From Marinomonas communis (GTDB lineage: Bacteria > Pseudomonadota > Gammaproteobacteria > Pseudomonadales > Marinomonadaceae), in contig NZ_SNZA01000001.1 in NCBI RefSeq assembly GCF_004363305.1, positions 62,001 to 126,000 of the forward strand: a stretch of DNA of 64,000 nt, given 5' to 3'. The translations under genes and the position numbers were made by a program. Shown here piece after piece: positions 36,643-45,327 of the stretch. The first letter of the stretch is position 1; each line of letters begins with the position of its first letter. Under the pieces are notes generated by a model. That model ran no database searches, had not been told where the DNA came from, and worked only from the letters and a program-made list of their open reading frames with translations.

Positions 36643-38793
36643 ATGAAGAAGGCAATCTTATTGGTGTTAATTGCTGCTCTGGTGGCGCTGTTTTTCTATT
36701 TTGATATACACCATTTACTGACGCTCGAAGGCCTGAAAGCAGGTTTGGACCAGTTTGAATCTTTGCGTTCTGAGTCACCTGTGCTGGTGATGGGCGTTTT
36801 CCTCGTGTCGTATGTATTGGTCACTGCGCTGTCACTTCCTGGGGCGGCGATTATGACGTTGGCGGCGGGAGCGCTGTTTGGGTTAGGTGTCGGTACATTA
36901 CTGGTGTCTTTTGCAAGCAGCATTGGCGCAACGCTGGCTTTTTTAGTGTCTCGTTACCTTCTTCAAGAAACCGTACAAAAACGTTTTGGTGACCGCTTAA
37001 AAGCCTTTAATGAAGGGATCGAGAAAGATGGGGCATTCTATCTTTTCACCCTTCGCTTAGTGCCAGTTTTTCCATTCTTTTTGATTAACCTACTGATGGG
37101 CTTAACCAATATCCGTGCGATCACCTTCTATTGGGTTAGCCAAGTGGGCATGTTTGTTGGCACATTGGTTTATGTCAATGCGGGTACGCAGTTGGCTCAG
37201 TTGGAAAGCCTTTCTGGTATTTTGTCGCCTTCGTTGTTGTTCTCCTTTGTGCTATTAGGTGTGTTTCCTTTGATCGCCAAAAAAGTACTGGCGGTCGTAA
37301 AAGCAAAGCGTGTCTACAGTGGCTATCAAAAACCTAAAAAGTTTGACCGCAACATGATTGTCATTGGTGCGGGGGCCGGTGGCTTGGTCAGTGCCTACAT
37401 CGCGGCAGCGGTGAAGGCAAAAGTGACCTTAGTGGAAGCCCATAAAATGGGAGGAGACTGCCTAAATTACGGTTGTGTACCCAGCAAGGCCATTATCAAG
37501 AGTGCCAAAGTCGCCAAACAGATTCGTCATGCTGATCAGTATGGTTTGGAAGCAGGTACACCTCGCTTTTCATTCAAACAAGTCATGGCACGAGTGCATG
37601 AGGTCATTGCGAAAGTAGAGCCCCATGACAGCGTTGAGCGTTACACCAAATTAGGCGTCGACGTGGTGCAGGGCTACGCCAAGATCATTGACCCTTGGAC
37701 CGTTGAAATCCAACTAAATGAAGGCGGTAGCCAACGCTTAACGGCACAAAGTATTGTATTGGCGACAGGGGCTCGTCCAGTGGTGCCTGCCATTCCAGGT
37801 TTAGAAGAGGTTGGCTATTACACCAGCGATACCTTGTGGTCTGAGTTTGCCAAATTTGACGAGCCACCAAAGCGTTTAGTAGTGCTCGGAGGCGGTCCCA
37901 TTGGTACTGAGTTGTCACAGACTTTTGCTCGTTTAGGTTCAAGTGTTACGCAAGTTGAGCGTTCAGAACGCATTATGATTCGTGAAGATCGAGACGTTTC
38001 TGAACTGGTTCAGCAAAGTTTACGCGAAGATGGCGTCAATATCTTAACCTCCCACCAAGCTGTGCGCTGCGAGAAAGAGGGGGCTAGTCAATACTTGATC
38101 GTTGAACAGGGCGGGCAGGAAAGTCGTATCGAATTCGACGCACTGATTTGTGCCGTCGGGCGCGAGGCGCGCTTAGAAGGTTATGGACTGGAAAATCTAG
38201 GCATCGAGACCCGAAGAACCATTGTCACGAATGATTACTTAGAAACACTTTATCCAAATATCTATGCGGCGGGTGATGTGGCAGGGCCTTATCAATTTAC
38301 CCATGTGGCTGCGCACCAAGCGTGGTACGCTGCGGTAAATGCTTTATTTGGCTCTTTCAAAAAATTTCGTGCGGATTATCGAGTGATTCCATGGGCAACC
38401 TTCGTGGATCCAGAAGTGGCGCGTGTGGGGTTAAATGAGCAAGACGCCAAAGCCCAAGGCATTGACTACGAGGTGGTGCGCTATGGTATTGATGATTTAG
38501 ATCGTGCAATCGCTGAGAGTGCTGAAGTTGGTTTTGTAAAAGTGCTAACCGTCCCAGGTAAGGACAAAATACTTGGTGTCACCATTGTCGGACAACATGC
38601 GGGCGAGATCCTACCTGAATTCGTTTTAGCCATGAAACACGGTTTAGGTCTGAACAAGATATTAGGGACCATTCATACTTATCCAACTTGGGCAGAGTCC
38701 AATAAATACGCTGCCGGGGAGTGGAAACGTGCTCACGCTCCAGAGAAAGTATTGAACTGGTTGGAAAAATATCACGCGTGGCGTCGAGGTTAG
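36643..38793 (+). CDS. VTT (TVP38/DedA-like) membrane domain fused to FAD-dependent disulfide reductase
   Basis: A 716-residue fusion. Residues about 1-225 are membrane: an N-terminal TM anchor and a VTT/SNARE-associated domain (ALSLPGAAIMTLAAGALFG, then FTLRLVPVFPFFLINLLMG). Residues about 235-716 are a class I flavoprotein disulfide reductase like mercuric reductase or lipoamide dehydrogenase: FAD motif VIGAGAGGLVSAY, redox pair GGDCLNYGCVPSKA, NAD(P) motif VVLGGGPIGTELSQ, a second FAD segment AAGDVAGPYQFTHVA, and the interface HTYPTWAESNKYAA. The start at 36643 follows GTGGAG; the earlier in-frame TTG has none. DUF547 and YHS genes follow on the same strand. Confidence 0.9.
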   Translation: MKKAILLVLIAALVALFFYFDIHHLLTLEGLKAGLDQFESLRSESPVLVMGVFLVSYVLVTALSLPGAAIMTLAAGALFGLGVGTLLVSFASSIGATLAFLVSRYLLQETVQKRFGDRLKAFNEGIEKDGAFYLFTLRLVPVFPFFLINLLMGLTNIRAITFYWVSQVGMFVGTLVYVNAGTQLAQLESLSGILSPSLLFSFVLLGVFPLIAKKVLAVVKAKRVYSGYQKPKKFDRNMIVIGAGAGGLVSAYIAAAVKAKVTLVEAHKMGGDCLNYGCVPSKAIIKSAKVAKQIRHADQYGLEAGTPRFSFKQVMARVHEVIAKVEPHDSVERYTKLGVDVVQGYAKIIDPWTVEIQLNEGGSQRLTAQSIVLATGARPVVPAIPGLEEVGYYTSDTLWSEFAKFDEPPKRLVVLGGGPIGTELSQTFARLGSSVTQVERSERIMIREDRDVSELVQQSLREDGVNILTSHQAVRCEKEGASQYLIVEQGGQESRIEFDALICAVGREARLEGYGLENLGIETRRTIVTNDYLETLYPNIYAAGDVAGPYQFTHVAAHQAWYAAVNALFGSFKKFRADYRVIPWATFVDPEVARVGLNEQDAKAQGIDYEVVRYGIDDLDRAIAESAEVGFVKVLTVPGKDKILGVTIVGQHAGEILPEFVLAMKHGLGLNKILGTIHTYPTWAESNKYAAGEWKRAHAPEKVLNWLEKYHAWRRG

Positions 38794-38797
38794 GCGA

Positions 38798-39601
38798 ATG
38801 AAAGTATGGCTTGTTGTGCTCTTGTTCAGTCTTGGCGTTTCCAGCAATGTGTTGGCAAATAATGCCTTTAATCACGGTGGTTGGGATCAACTACTGCAAA
38901 AACATGTGCGACTGATCGATGAGGGTAAAGCCAGCCAAGTGGACTATCAGGGCTTTCTAGAGAGTAAAGGCGCTCTTGTGCAGTACTTAAAACAGCTAGA
39001 AAGTGTGAATCAGCAAACATTTGATAGTTGGCACAGGAATGATCAACTGGCTTTCTTGATCAATGCCTATAACGCTTGGACGGTACAATTAATTTTAACC
39101 AAGTGGCCTAATTTAGACTCCATTAAAGATCTTGGCGGACTGTTTCGCTCACCGTGGCGCAAAGAGTTTATTCCTCTTTTGGGACAAGTTCGTTCACTTG
39201 ATGAGATTGAGCATGAATTAATTCGAGGCTCAGACCGTTACCAAGATCCTCGCATTCACTTTGCGGTGAATTGCGCCAGTATCGGTTGTCCTGCGTTGGC
39301 AAATGTCGCCTATCAAGGAGACAGCCTTGAACAGCTTTTAGAACAGCAAACTCGATTGTTTTTAGCCGACCGTTCTAGAAATCGACTGGACGGCAAAACG
39401 CTGAAACTCTCATCGATTTTCAAATGGTACAAAGAAGACTTTGAAAAAGGTTGGCAAGGCTATGACTCCCTTGAATCCTTTTTAGTCCATTACAAAGAGG
39501 CCCTGTCATTACCGGAAAGTAGTGTGCAAAGTCTTATGCGTGGGGATTTGAAACTGTCATTTCTGCGCTATGACTGGGGGCTCAATAGTGTGGATCGATA
39601 A
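38798..39601 (+). CDS. DUF547 domain protein, exported
   Basis: A 267-residue protein with a signal peptide (about 1-21, VWLVVLLFSLGVSSNVLA). The mature part is the DUF547 domain: DQLAFLINAYNAWTVQLIL near residue 84, the conserved SIKDLGGLFRSPWRKEF, and HFAVNCASIGCPALAN near residue 150, whose Cys pair and His recall a papain-like or transglutaminase-like active site; no activity is established. It starts 4 bases after the VTT-reductase stop, so it is co-transcribed. A periplasmic or lipoprotein-free envelope location is inferred. Confidence 0.88.
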   Translation: MKVWLVVLLFSLGVSSNVLANNAFNHGGWDQLLQKHVRLIDEGKASQVDYQGFLESKGALVQYLKQLESVNQQTFDSWHRNDQLAFLINAYNAWTVQLILTKWPNLDSIKDLGGLFRSPWRKEFIPLLGQVRSLDEIEHELIRGSDRYQDPRIHFAVNCASIGCPALANVAYQGDSLEQLLEQQTRLFLADRSRNRLDGKTLKLSSIFKWYKEDFEKGWQGYDSLESFLVHYKEALSLPESSVQSLMRGDLKLSFLRYDWGLNSVDR

Positions 39602-39664
39602 AGATCGCCTTAGCTTGGGCAGCAAACACGAGTCGAGAGAGAAGATAAAAAAGAGGGCAGGTAT

Positions 39665-40105
39665 ATGAAATGGCTAGTAAGTATTTGTTTGGCATGCTTT
39701 AGCATGATCGCGCTGGCGCAAGCGCCTATTTCTACCGGTTTTTTTAGTAATAAAGCATTAGACGGTTACGACACAGTGGCTTACTTTACCGAAGGTAAGG
39801 CAATCAAAGGAAACCCTGAGTGGTCAACCAACTACAAGGGTGCTGAGTGGCACTTTTCTAAGGTTGAACATTTGCAGATGTTTTTGAAAGCACCAGAGAA
39901 ATACGCGCCACAGTATGGCGGTTATTGTGCCTGGGGTGTTTCGACAAAAAATGATTTTGCGCCATCTGATGCCACACAGTGGGCCATTGTCGATGGGAAG
40001 CTGTACCTCAATTACAATGAAAAAGTGAAGTCGAGATGGGACCAGATGCCATTGCAACACATTGAGCAAGCTGACCGTAATTGGCCTGCTTTGATCGCGC
40101 AGTAG
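39665..40105 (+). CDS. YHS domain protein, exported
   Basis: A 146-residue protein with a signal peptide (about 1-19, ending ALA-QA). The mature part carries a YHS-type domain: LDGYDTVAYFTEGKAIKG near residue 33, and GGYCAWGVSTKNDFAPSD near residue 86, which includes the conserved Cys of this metal-binding fold. YHS domains occur in copper and other metal-handling proteins. It lies 63 bases after the DUF547 gene on the same strand and probably belongs to the same unit as the membrane reductase. Confidence 0.85.
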   Translation: MKWLVSICLACFSMIALAQAPISTGFFSNKALDGYDTVAYFTEGKAIKGNPEWSTNYKGAEWHFSKVEHLQMFLKAPEKYAPQYGGYCAWGVSTKNDFAPSDATQWAIVDGKLYLNYNEKVKSRWDQMPLQHIEQADRNWPALIAQ

Positions 40106-40221
40106 CATGATTATGTCGTCTATTCATGTAATTTTCTCATAGAAGCATTCGCTATTTCCTAACTAATTTAATCAATTCATTCCCCATAAAATAGAGTCAT
40201 ACCGTTTTATGGGGATCTGAA

Positions 40222-41628
40222 ATGTCGCAATTTTCATCGCGTCAGCGAAATGCGCTGGCGATTATCTTAGCCAGTTATTTATTAATCTTGTTAGACACCT
40301 CCATCGTGATTACCGGTTTGCCTGAAATCCAAGCATCGCTAGGGTTTTCACAAGTTGGTTTGTCTTGGGTGCAGAACGCCTACACACTTGCTTTCGGTAG
40401 TTTGTTACTGCTGGGTGCGCGCGCAGGGGATCTATTTGGTCGAAAGAACGTGTTTATGTGGGCGATAGCCTGCTTTGCTTTGGCTTCGTTTGTTATTGGC
40501 TTAACCCAGTCGACATCCGTGATGATTGCTGCGCGAGCGGCCCAAGGTGCGAGTGCTGCGGTGCTGGCACCTGCTACGTTATCGCTGTTATCGACTTACT
40601 TTTCAGAAGGAGAGGAGAGAGTAAGAGCGTTGTCCTTATACGGTGCGACGGCTGGCATTGGCGCCACATTGGGATTGGTTTTAGGCGGCATATTTGCCGG
40701 TTGGTTGTCTTGGCGCGTCGGATTCTTTGTGAACATTCCTGTGTGCGTTGTCTTGTTTTTCGCTGCTAGATTTTTATTGGAAGAGTCTGAGCCGGAGTCT
40801 GGAAAACTGGATGTTATGGGCGCGATATACTCAACGTTTGGCATGGCTTGTTTAATATACGGCATTATTGAGGGTGGGGAATTAGGCTGGCAGCAGACGA
40901 TTCCTTGGGGATTCCTAGGTATGGCTTTGTTGTCGTTGATGATCTTTGTGGCGAACGAAGCGCGTCATCAAGCACCTCTTATGCCTCTTCGTCTGTTTAG
41001 TGATTTTGAGCGAACCAGTGCCTATCTCGCGCGCATGACATTTGTTGGTGCCATGGTGAGTTTCTTCTTTTTCTCCACTCAGTTTATGCAACATGTTCTT
41101 AACTACTCTCCTGTGGAGGCGGGGCTAGGTTTTGTGCCAATGACAGCTTTTACCTTCATTTCTGCCATGTGGGTGCCTAAAGTCACTCGCATCATAGGTA
41201 ATAAATGGGTGGTGATGGGGGCGTTTGCGCTCTTGATCCTAGGCCTTTGGTTGCTCAGTAACTTGAATGCAGGAGCCGAGTATTTTGCTGATTTATTGTT
41301 GCCTATGATGATCATCGGTCTTGGGAACGGTGCCGCTCTCGGGCCGTTAACGGTTTCTGGTGTAAAAGGTGTCGCGGCCAAGGATGCAGGGGCTGCATCA
41401 GGTGTTGTGAACACAGCACACCAATTAAGTGGCACTATTGGACTGAGCGTGCTCGTGGTCATCTTTGCTTCAGCAAAAGACCCTTCGTTAGATCCCACGT
41501 CAGCGTGGGCTGGACAGATTTCCGTTGGCTACTTAGGGTGCGTGGTTATGCTAATCGTAGGATTACTGATTCTACTGGCTAGTGCATTGAACTCGAACAT
41601 GAGGCAACGCAAGATGGCTTCTGTTTAG
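40222..41628 (+). CDS. MFS drug/aromatic exporter, DHA2 (EmrB/QacA) family
   Basis: A 468-residue, 14-TM major facilitator. It shows the DHA2 motifs: LLDTSIVITGLPEIQASLG near the N-terminus, GARAGDLFGRKNVFMWA (loop 2-3) and the motif C region GATAGIGATLGLVLGGIFAGWLSWRVGFFVNIP. Members are proton-driven multidrug exporters. It converges on the 3-hydroxybenzoate hydroxylase gene, so a role in exporting aromatics or coping with them is possible but unproven. No EmrA-type periplasmic adaptor is encoded nearby. Confidence 0.9.
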   Translation: MSQFSSRQRNALAIILASYLLILLDTSIVITGLPEIQASLGFSQVGLSWVQNAYTLAFGSLLLLGARAGDLFGRKNVFMWAIACFALASFVIGLTQSTSVMIAARAAQGASAAVLAPATLSLLSTYFSEGEERVRALSLYGATAGIGATLGLVLGGIFAGWLSWRVGFFVNIPVCVVLFFAARFLLEESEPESGKLDVMGAIYSTFGMACLIYGIIEGGELGWQQTIPWGFLGMALLSLMIFVANEARHQAPLMPLRLFSDFERTSAYLARMTFVGAMVSFFFFSTQFMQHVLNYSPVEAGLGFVPMTAFTFISAMWVPKVTRIIGNKWVVMGAFALLILGLWLLSNLNAGAEYFADLLLPMMIIGLGNGAALGPLTVSGVKGVAAKDAGAASGVVNTAHQLSGTIGLSVLVVIFASAKDPSLDPTSAWAGQISVGYLGCVVMLIVGLLILLASALNSNMRQRKMASV

Positions 41629-41641
41629 TTGGCAGAGGATG

Positions 41642-41676
41642 CCAGCACATCGCAGTGTGCAATGTGCTGGTTTATG
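41642..41676. terminator. Convergent hairpin between DHA2 and mobA
   Basis: CCAGCACAT (41642-41650) and ATGTGCTGG (41662-41670) form nine pairs with an 11-base loop, followed by TTTATGTTTA on the plus strand. Its position between converging stops fits a terminator. Confidence 0.65.
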
Positions 41677-41677
41677 T

Positions 41678-43597
41678 TTATTGAGCGATTAAAACCTGCT
41701 CAAAAAATGCATTGATACCTTGGATATCATCTAGAGGAAGGACTTTGGCAACGTATTGATCCGGTCGAACAATAATGACGCAGCCCTTATTGCGATCAAT
41801 ACCACGCATATCGTAGATATCCTTGCCTTTTTTCAATGGAGCGCAGTACACCTTTTCATAGTCTTTTAAGCCAAACTTTCCTTTCTGAGGTGTCAGTAGG
41901 GGATCGAGTTGCGATCTTTCCAAGGCGTGGTGATGACATTGGAAAATCGCTCTGATATCGATCACAGAATCAATGTCAGCACCATCTGGCGTAAAGCGAT
42001 GAACAGGAGAAGACGGGTCCTTCATCAGGTAGTCAGCCAGCTTTCTTACATGACAGTCATTCGACATAGGTGCTTGCTGGCCGGCAAACAGATACATGCG
42101 ATAGGCGCCATTGGCAGTATGGCAATGGCCTAATTGCACTGGTTTGGCGTCTCCGTGACGTATGACTTTGGCAGAATGGAAGCGCAATCCAGCTTTCAGA
42201 CCCGTGGCTAATTCATCGTATTTGTCCGACCCCATGGCTTGGGAAGGGCGATATTGGATGGAAACACCTGCGGTATAGCGACCAAATAGCTTAAAGTAGC
42301 GTTGGAACTCTGCGGGATCGATTCCCTCGGGGTGTTCTGCAGATTTAGGCTTTGCACTAAACATCGCCGACCATTCACGGTCAAAGTCGATCAAAGCTTG
42401 GCCGTATTCATGGCGCTCTAGTGAGTAGGTGGCCAACAGACTTTCAGGTGCTAATCCTGTCAGAACATGAGCCAGTTTCCAACCTAAGTTCCAGGTATCC
42501 ATCACCGATGTATTAAGGCCTTGGCCTGCTTTGGGGCTATGGGTATGACAAGCATCTCCCGCCAAGAACACACGAGCGGAGCGCTCAGCGGTAGCATCGT
42601 CAAAGGCTGTAGTGATGCGCTGGCCGATTTCATAGACACTCCACCACGCCACATCTTTCACATCCATTGTAAAAGGGGCAATGATGCGATTGGCGGCGGC
42701 GATCAGAATGTCTGGCGTCATTTGGTCTCTGGCAACACGCTCATTCTCTTTGAGTTTGTCGAGCTCCACATAGATACGAGCCATGTAGCCCCCTTCGCGG
42801 GGAATGATCAACATATTGCCTTCTTTGTTCGATTGAATCAGTGACTTCAAGCGGATATCTGGGAAATCCGTATTTAAAAGAACGTCCATTACCCCCCACG
42901 CTTGGTTTAGGGCATCTCCTACCAATTTATGGCCAATAGCAGTTCGGACTCCAGATCGTGCACCATCACAGCCAACGACGTACTTAGCTTTTACAGTTTC
43001 AATTTCTTGATTGAACTGGGAGTAGTTGACCATTCTTTCGAGCTTGACTGTAACAGGGTACTCACAGTCCTGTTCATTAACTTCAAGCCCTAGAAATTTG
43101 CGTTGATAGTGAGGTTCTACCTTACCCGGTCCTTGTCGCATGACGCGAAGAAACTCATCGTGTACCCGAGCTTGATTGATGATCATATGAGGCATTTCCG
43201 ATAGGTCTTCCTCAACGTCTTCGACCTTACCTGTGCGGGAAATGTGCTCAGGGTTTTCTGCATCAGGTTTCCAAAAGGCTGCTTCATTGACTTGGTAACC
43301 TTCTTGAATGATCTGATCAGCAAAGCCGTAGGCTTGGAACATTTCGACTGTGCGACAAGCAATGCCATCCGCTTGCCCAACGAGCAAACGATCATCTTTG
43401 ATATCGACGATTGCAGTTTTGATTTGACCAAACTGAGACAACTGCGCCGCAAGGTTTAATCCCGCTGGGCCACAGCCAATGATTAAAACATCCACCTCAC
43501 TAGGCATTGGGCGCTTGATAGGTGGCGCAACCACTGCATCTTGTGGGTCACTAAAGCGAGGGTCTCCAGGGTGAAAACCATTGACGTGATACTGCAT
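41678..43597 (-). CDS. mobA: 3-hydroxybenzoate 4-monooxygenase (FAD-dependent)
   Basis: A 639-residue flavoprotein hydroxylase, exactly the length of Comamonas MobA and closely similar along its whole sequence as I recall it. It converts 3-hydroxybenzoate to protocatechuate with NADPH and oxygen. Domains: FAD-binding Rossmann fold (VLIIGCGPAGLNLAAQL near 37; YVVGCDGARSGVR near 208; VFLAGDACHTHSPKAGQGLNTSVMD near 345), then a substrate domain and a C-terminal thioredoxin-like domain of the phenol-hydroxylase group (about 455-639). It belongs to a unit with two aldehyde dehydrogenases on the same strand. Phenol 2-monooxygenase is the alternative but fits less well. Confidence 0.88.
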   Translation of the reverse strand: MQYHVNGFHPGDPRFSDPQDAVVAPPIKRPMPSEVDVLIIGCGPAGLNLAAQLSQFGQIKTAIVDIKDDRLLVGQADGIACRTVEMFQAYGFADQIIQEGYQVNEAAFWKPDAENPEHISRTGKVEDVEEDLSEMPHMIINQARVHDEFLRVMRQGPGKVEPHYQRKFLGLEVNEQDCEYPVTVKLERMVNYSQFNQEIETVKAKYVVGCDGARSGVRTAIGHKLVGDALNQAWGVMDVLLNTDFPDIRLKSLIQSNKEGNMLIIPREGGYMARIYVELDKLKENERVARDQMTPDILIAAANRIIAPFTMDVKDVAWWSVYEIGQRITTAFDDATAERSARVFLAGDACHTHSPKAGQGLNTSVMDTWNLGWKLAHVLTGLAPESLLATYSLERHEYGQALIDFDREWSAMFSAKPKSAEHPEGIDPAEFQRYFKLFGRYTAGVSIQYRPSQAMGSDKYDELATGLKAGLRFHSAKVIRHGDAKPVQLGHCHTANGAYRMYLFAGQQAPMSNDCHVRKLADYLMKDPSSPVHRFTPDGADIDSVIDIRAIFQCHHHALERSQLDPLLTPQKGKFGLKDYEKVYCAPLKKGKDIYDMRGIDRNKGCVIIVRPDQYVAKVLPLDDIQGINAFFEQVLIAQ

Positions 43598-43751
43598 CGT
43601 ACGACTCCTTTATTGTTCTGATTGTCTCGATGCCTTTACTGTAGTTCATTCTTTGGTATAGGTAATAATTGGTTTTTGTCTCTAGATAAAAAGAAATTAA
43701 ATATCTAGCGACTATAAGGTTTGGTCGATAGCATTACTTATCAGCGTTATG

Positions 43752-43788
43752 AAGGCTTCTTCTACGTTTTTAACTGAAAAGAAGCCTT
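43752..43788 (-). repeat. Inverted repeat downstream of vdh-like gene
   Basis: AAGGCTTCTT (43752-43761) and AAGAAGCCTT (43779-43788) pair over ten bases with a 17-base loop, 38 bases past the dehydrogenase stop. No T run is attached on the minus strand, so it is a weak terminator candidate or an operator for mobA. Confidence 0.4.
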
Positions 43789-43825
43789 TGTTCATAACTG
43801 CAAATGCTGAAATAAACAGTAGTGC

Positions 43826-45271
43826 TTAGAACGGGTAGTGTTGGTTCGGGTCTTCAATCGTAATCCAACGCAGGTCGGTGAATTCTGCTATCGCTGCTTT
43901 ACCACCAAATCGTCCGTATCCCGAATCACCGACGCCGCCAAAAGGCATGTGCGGTTCATCCGCGACGGTTGGGCCATTGATGTGACAAATACCACTTTGA
44001 ATGGCGTTGGCGCATGCCAGTGCGCGATTAATATCTTGCGAAAACACCGCCGCCGATAGACCGTATTCAGATTGATTGGCGACTTGGATGGCCTCTTGAT
44101 CACCATTGACTCGAATAATGGATTTCACAGGACCAAAGCTCTCTTCTGAGAAGATACGCATCTCTGGGCTAACATAATCCAATAGGGTCGCGGAGAACAT
44201 GGAGCCATTAGACTCCCCGCCGCACACCACAGATGCGCCTTTGCTGGTGGCATCGTCAATGAGTTCATGCATTTTTTCAGACACATTTGGATTCACCAAC
44301 GAGCCTAAGACAACGTGATCACGAGGATTGCCCCATGGCAATTGGGATGCTTTAGCGGCGAGTTTTTCAACAAAGACATCAGCAATGGCGTCATCTACGA
44401 TCAGGCGCTCAGTGGACATACAGATTTGTCCTTGGTTCATGAAAGCACCAAAAATGGCGGCATTAACAGCGCCATCGATGTCTGCATCGGAGAGGACAAG
44501 TAACGGCGCTTTACCACCCAGTTCCAACAAGGCTGGCTTCAAGTTTTCTCCCGCTAATCGACCAATAATTCGGCCTACTGGACTAGATCCAGTAAAGTTA
44601 ACATGGCGCACTTGCGGTGCTTCGATCAGGGTTTTAACCACTTCAGCCGCATCTTCTGGGGCGTTTGAAAGTACGTTCACCGTACCCGCTGGAAAGCCTG
44701 CTTCGATAAAGCAGTCCACGATCAGTCGGTGAGTTAGTGGGCAAAACTCAGAGCTTTTTAAAATCACGGTATTACCGCAGGCCAGTGGCGTTGCAATAGC
44801 GCGAGCACCCAGAATAACGGGAGCGTTCCAAGGAGCCATCGCTAAACAAACGCCCTTAGGCTTATAGACAGACATGGCTAGTGTGCCTGGCTTGTTGGAC
44901 GGGATCACTTCGCCATTGATGTGAGTAGTCAGCGCTGCGGCTTCTCGAATATGACCTGCGGCAAGCGAAACGTTAAAACCTGCCCAAGGGCCTGTCGCCC
45001 CGGTTTCGGTAATCATGGCGGCAACAAACTCATCGCTTTTGCTGTCCATGATGTCTGCAGCTTTATTCAGTAACGCACGTCGTTCGGCAGGTGTGGTGGT
45101 GCTCCAAGACGCAAACGCAATGTGTGCTGCAGTAACTGCCTCTAGGGCATCTTGTTTTGACGTGGCGGCGGCTCGGGAAGCAACTTCACCGGTCACAGGA
45201 TCAATACGATCAAACGTTTTATTTTCGTTTGCTGTTTGGTCTTTACCACCAATGTGTAACAACACTGTCAT
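43826..45271 (-). CDS. Aromatic aldehyde dehydrogenase, vanillin-dehydrogenase-like
   Basis: A 481-residue NAD(P)-dependent aldehyde dehydrogenase of the Vdh/salicylaldehyde-dehydrogenase group. Catalytic Glu is in ELGGKAPLLVL (near 250) and catalytic Cys in NQGQICMSTERL (near 284); the NAD-binding FTGSSPVGRIIG is near 225. The GFNVSLAAGHIREAA segment and the C-terminal RWITIEDPNQHYPF match Pseudomonas Vdh text as I recall it. It would oxidise a hydroxylated benzaldehyde to the acid that MobA can then hydroxylate, for example 3-hydroxybenzaldehyde to 3-hydroxybenzoate (inference). A paralogue follows upstream at 45328-46779. Confidence 0.85.
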   Translation of the reverse strand: MTVLLHIGGKDQTANENKTFDRIDPVTGEVASRAAATSKQDALEAVTAAHIAFASWSTTTPAERRALLNKAADIMDSKSDEFVAAMITETGATGPWAGFNVSLAAGHIREAAALTTHINGEVIPSNKPGTLAMSVYKPKGVCLAMAPWNAPVILGARAIATPLACGNTVILKSSEFCPLTHRLIVDCFIEAGFPAGTVNVLSNAPEDAAEVVKTLIEAPQVRHVNFTGSSPVGRIIGRLAGENLKPALLELGGKAPLLVLSDADIDGAVNAAIFGAFMNQGQICMSTERLIVDDAIADVFVEKLAAKASQLPWGNPRDHVVLGSLVNPNVSEKMHELIDDATSKGASVVCGGESNGSMFSATLLDYVSPEMRIFSEESFGPVKSIIRVNGDQEAIQVANQSEYGLSAAVFSQDINRALACANAIQSGICHINGPTVADEPHMPFGGVGDSGYGRFGGKAAIAEFTDLRWITIEDPNQHYPF

Positions 45272-45327
45272 TTTATATCTCCTTACTTATATTTATTGTG
45301 CTAACTAACTCCACGATGGGATGTTTA

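Noticed and set aside
43838..44732. Plus-strand reading frames inside the aldehyde dehydrogenase gene
   Set aside because: They are antisense shadows of a strongly conserved enzyme and have no family resemblance of their own.
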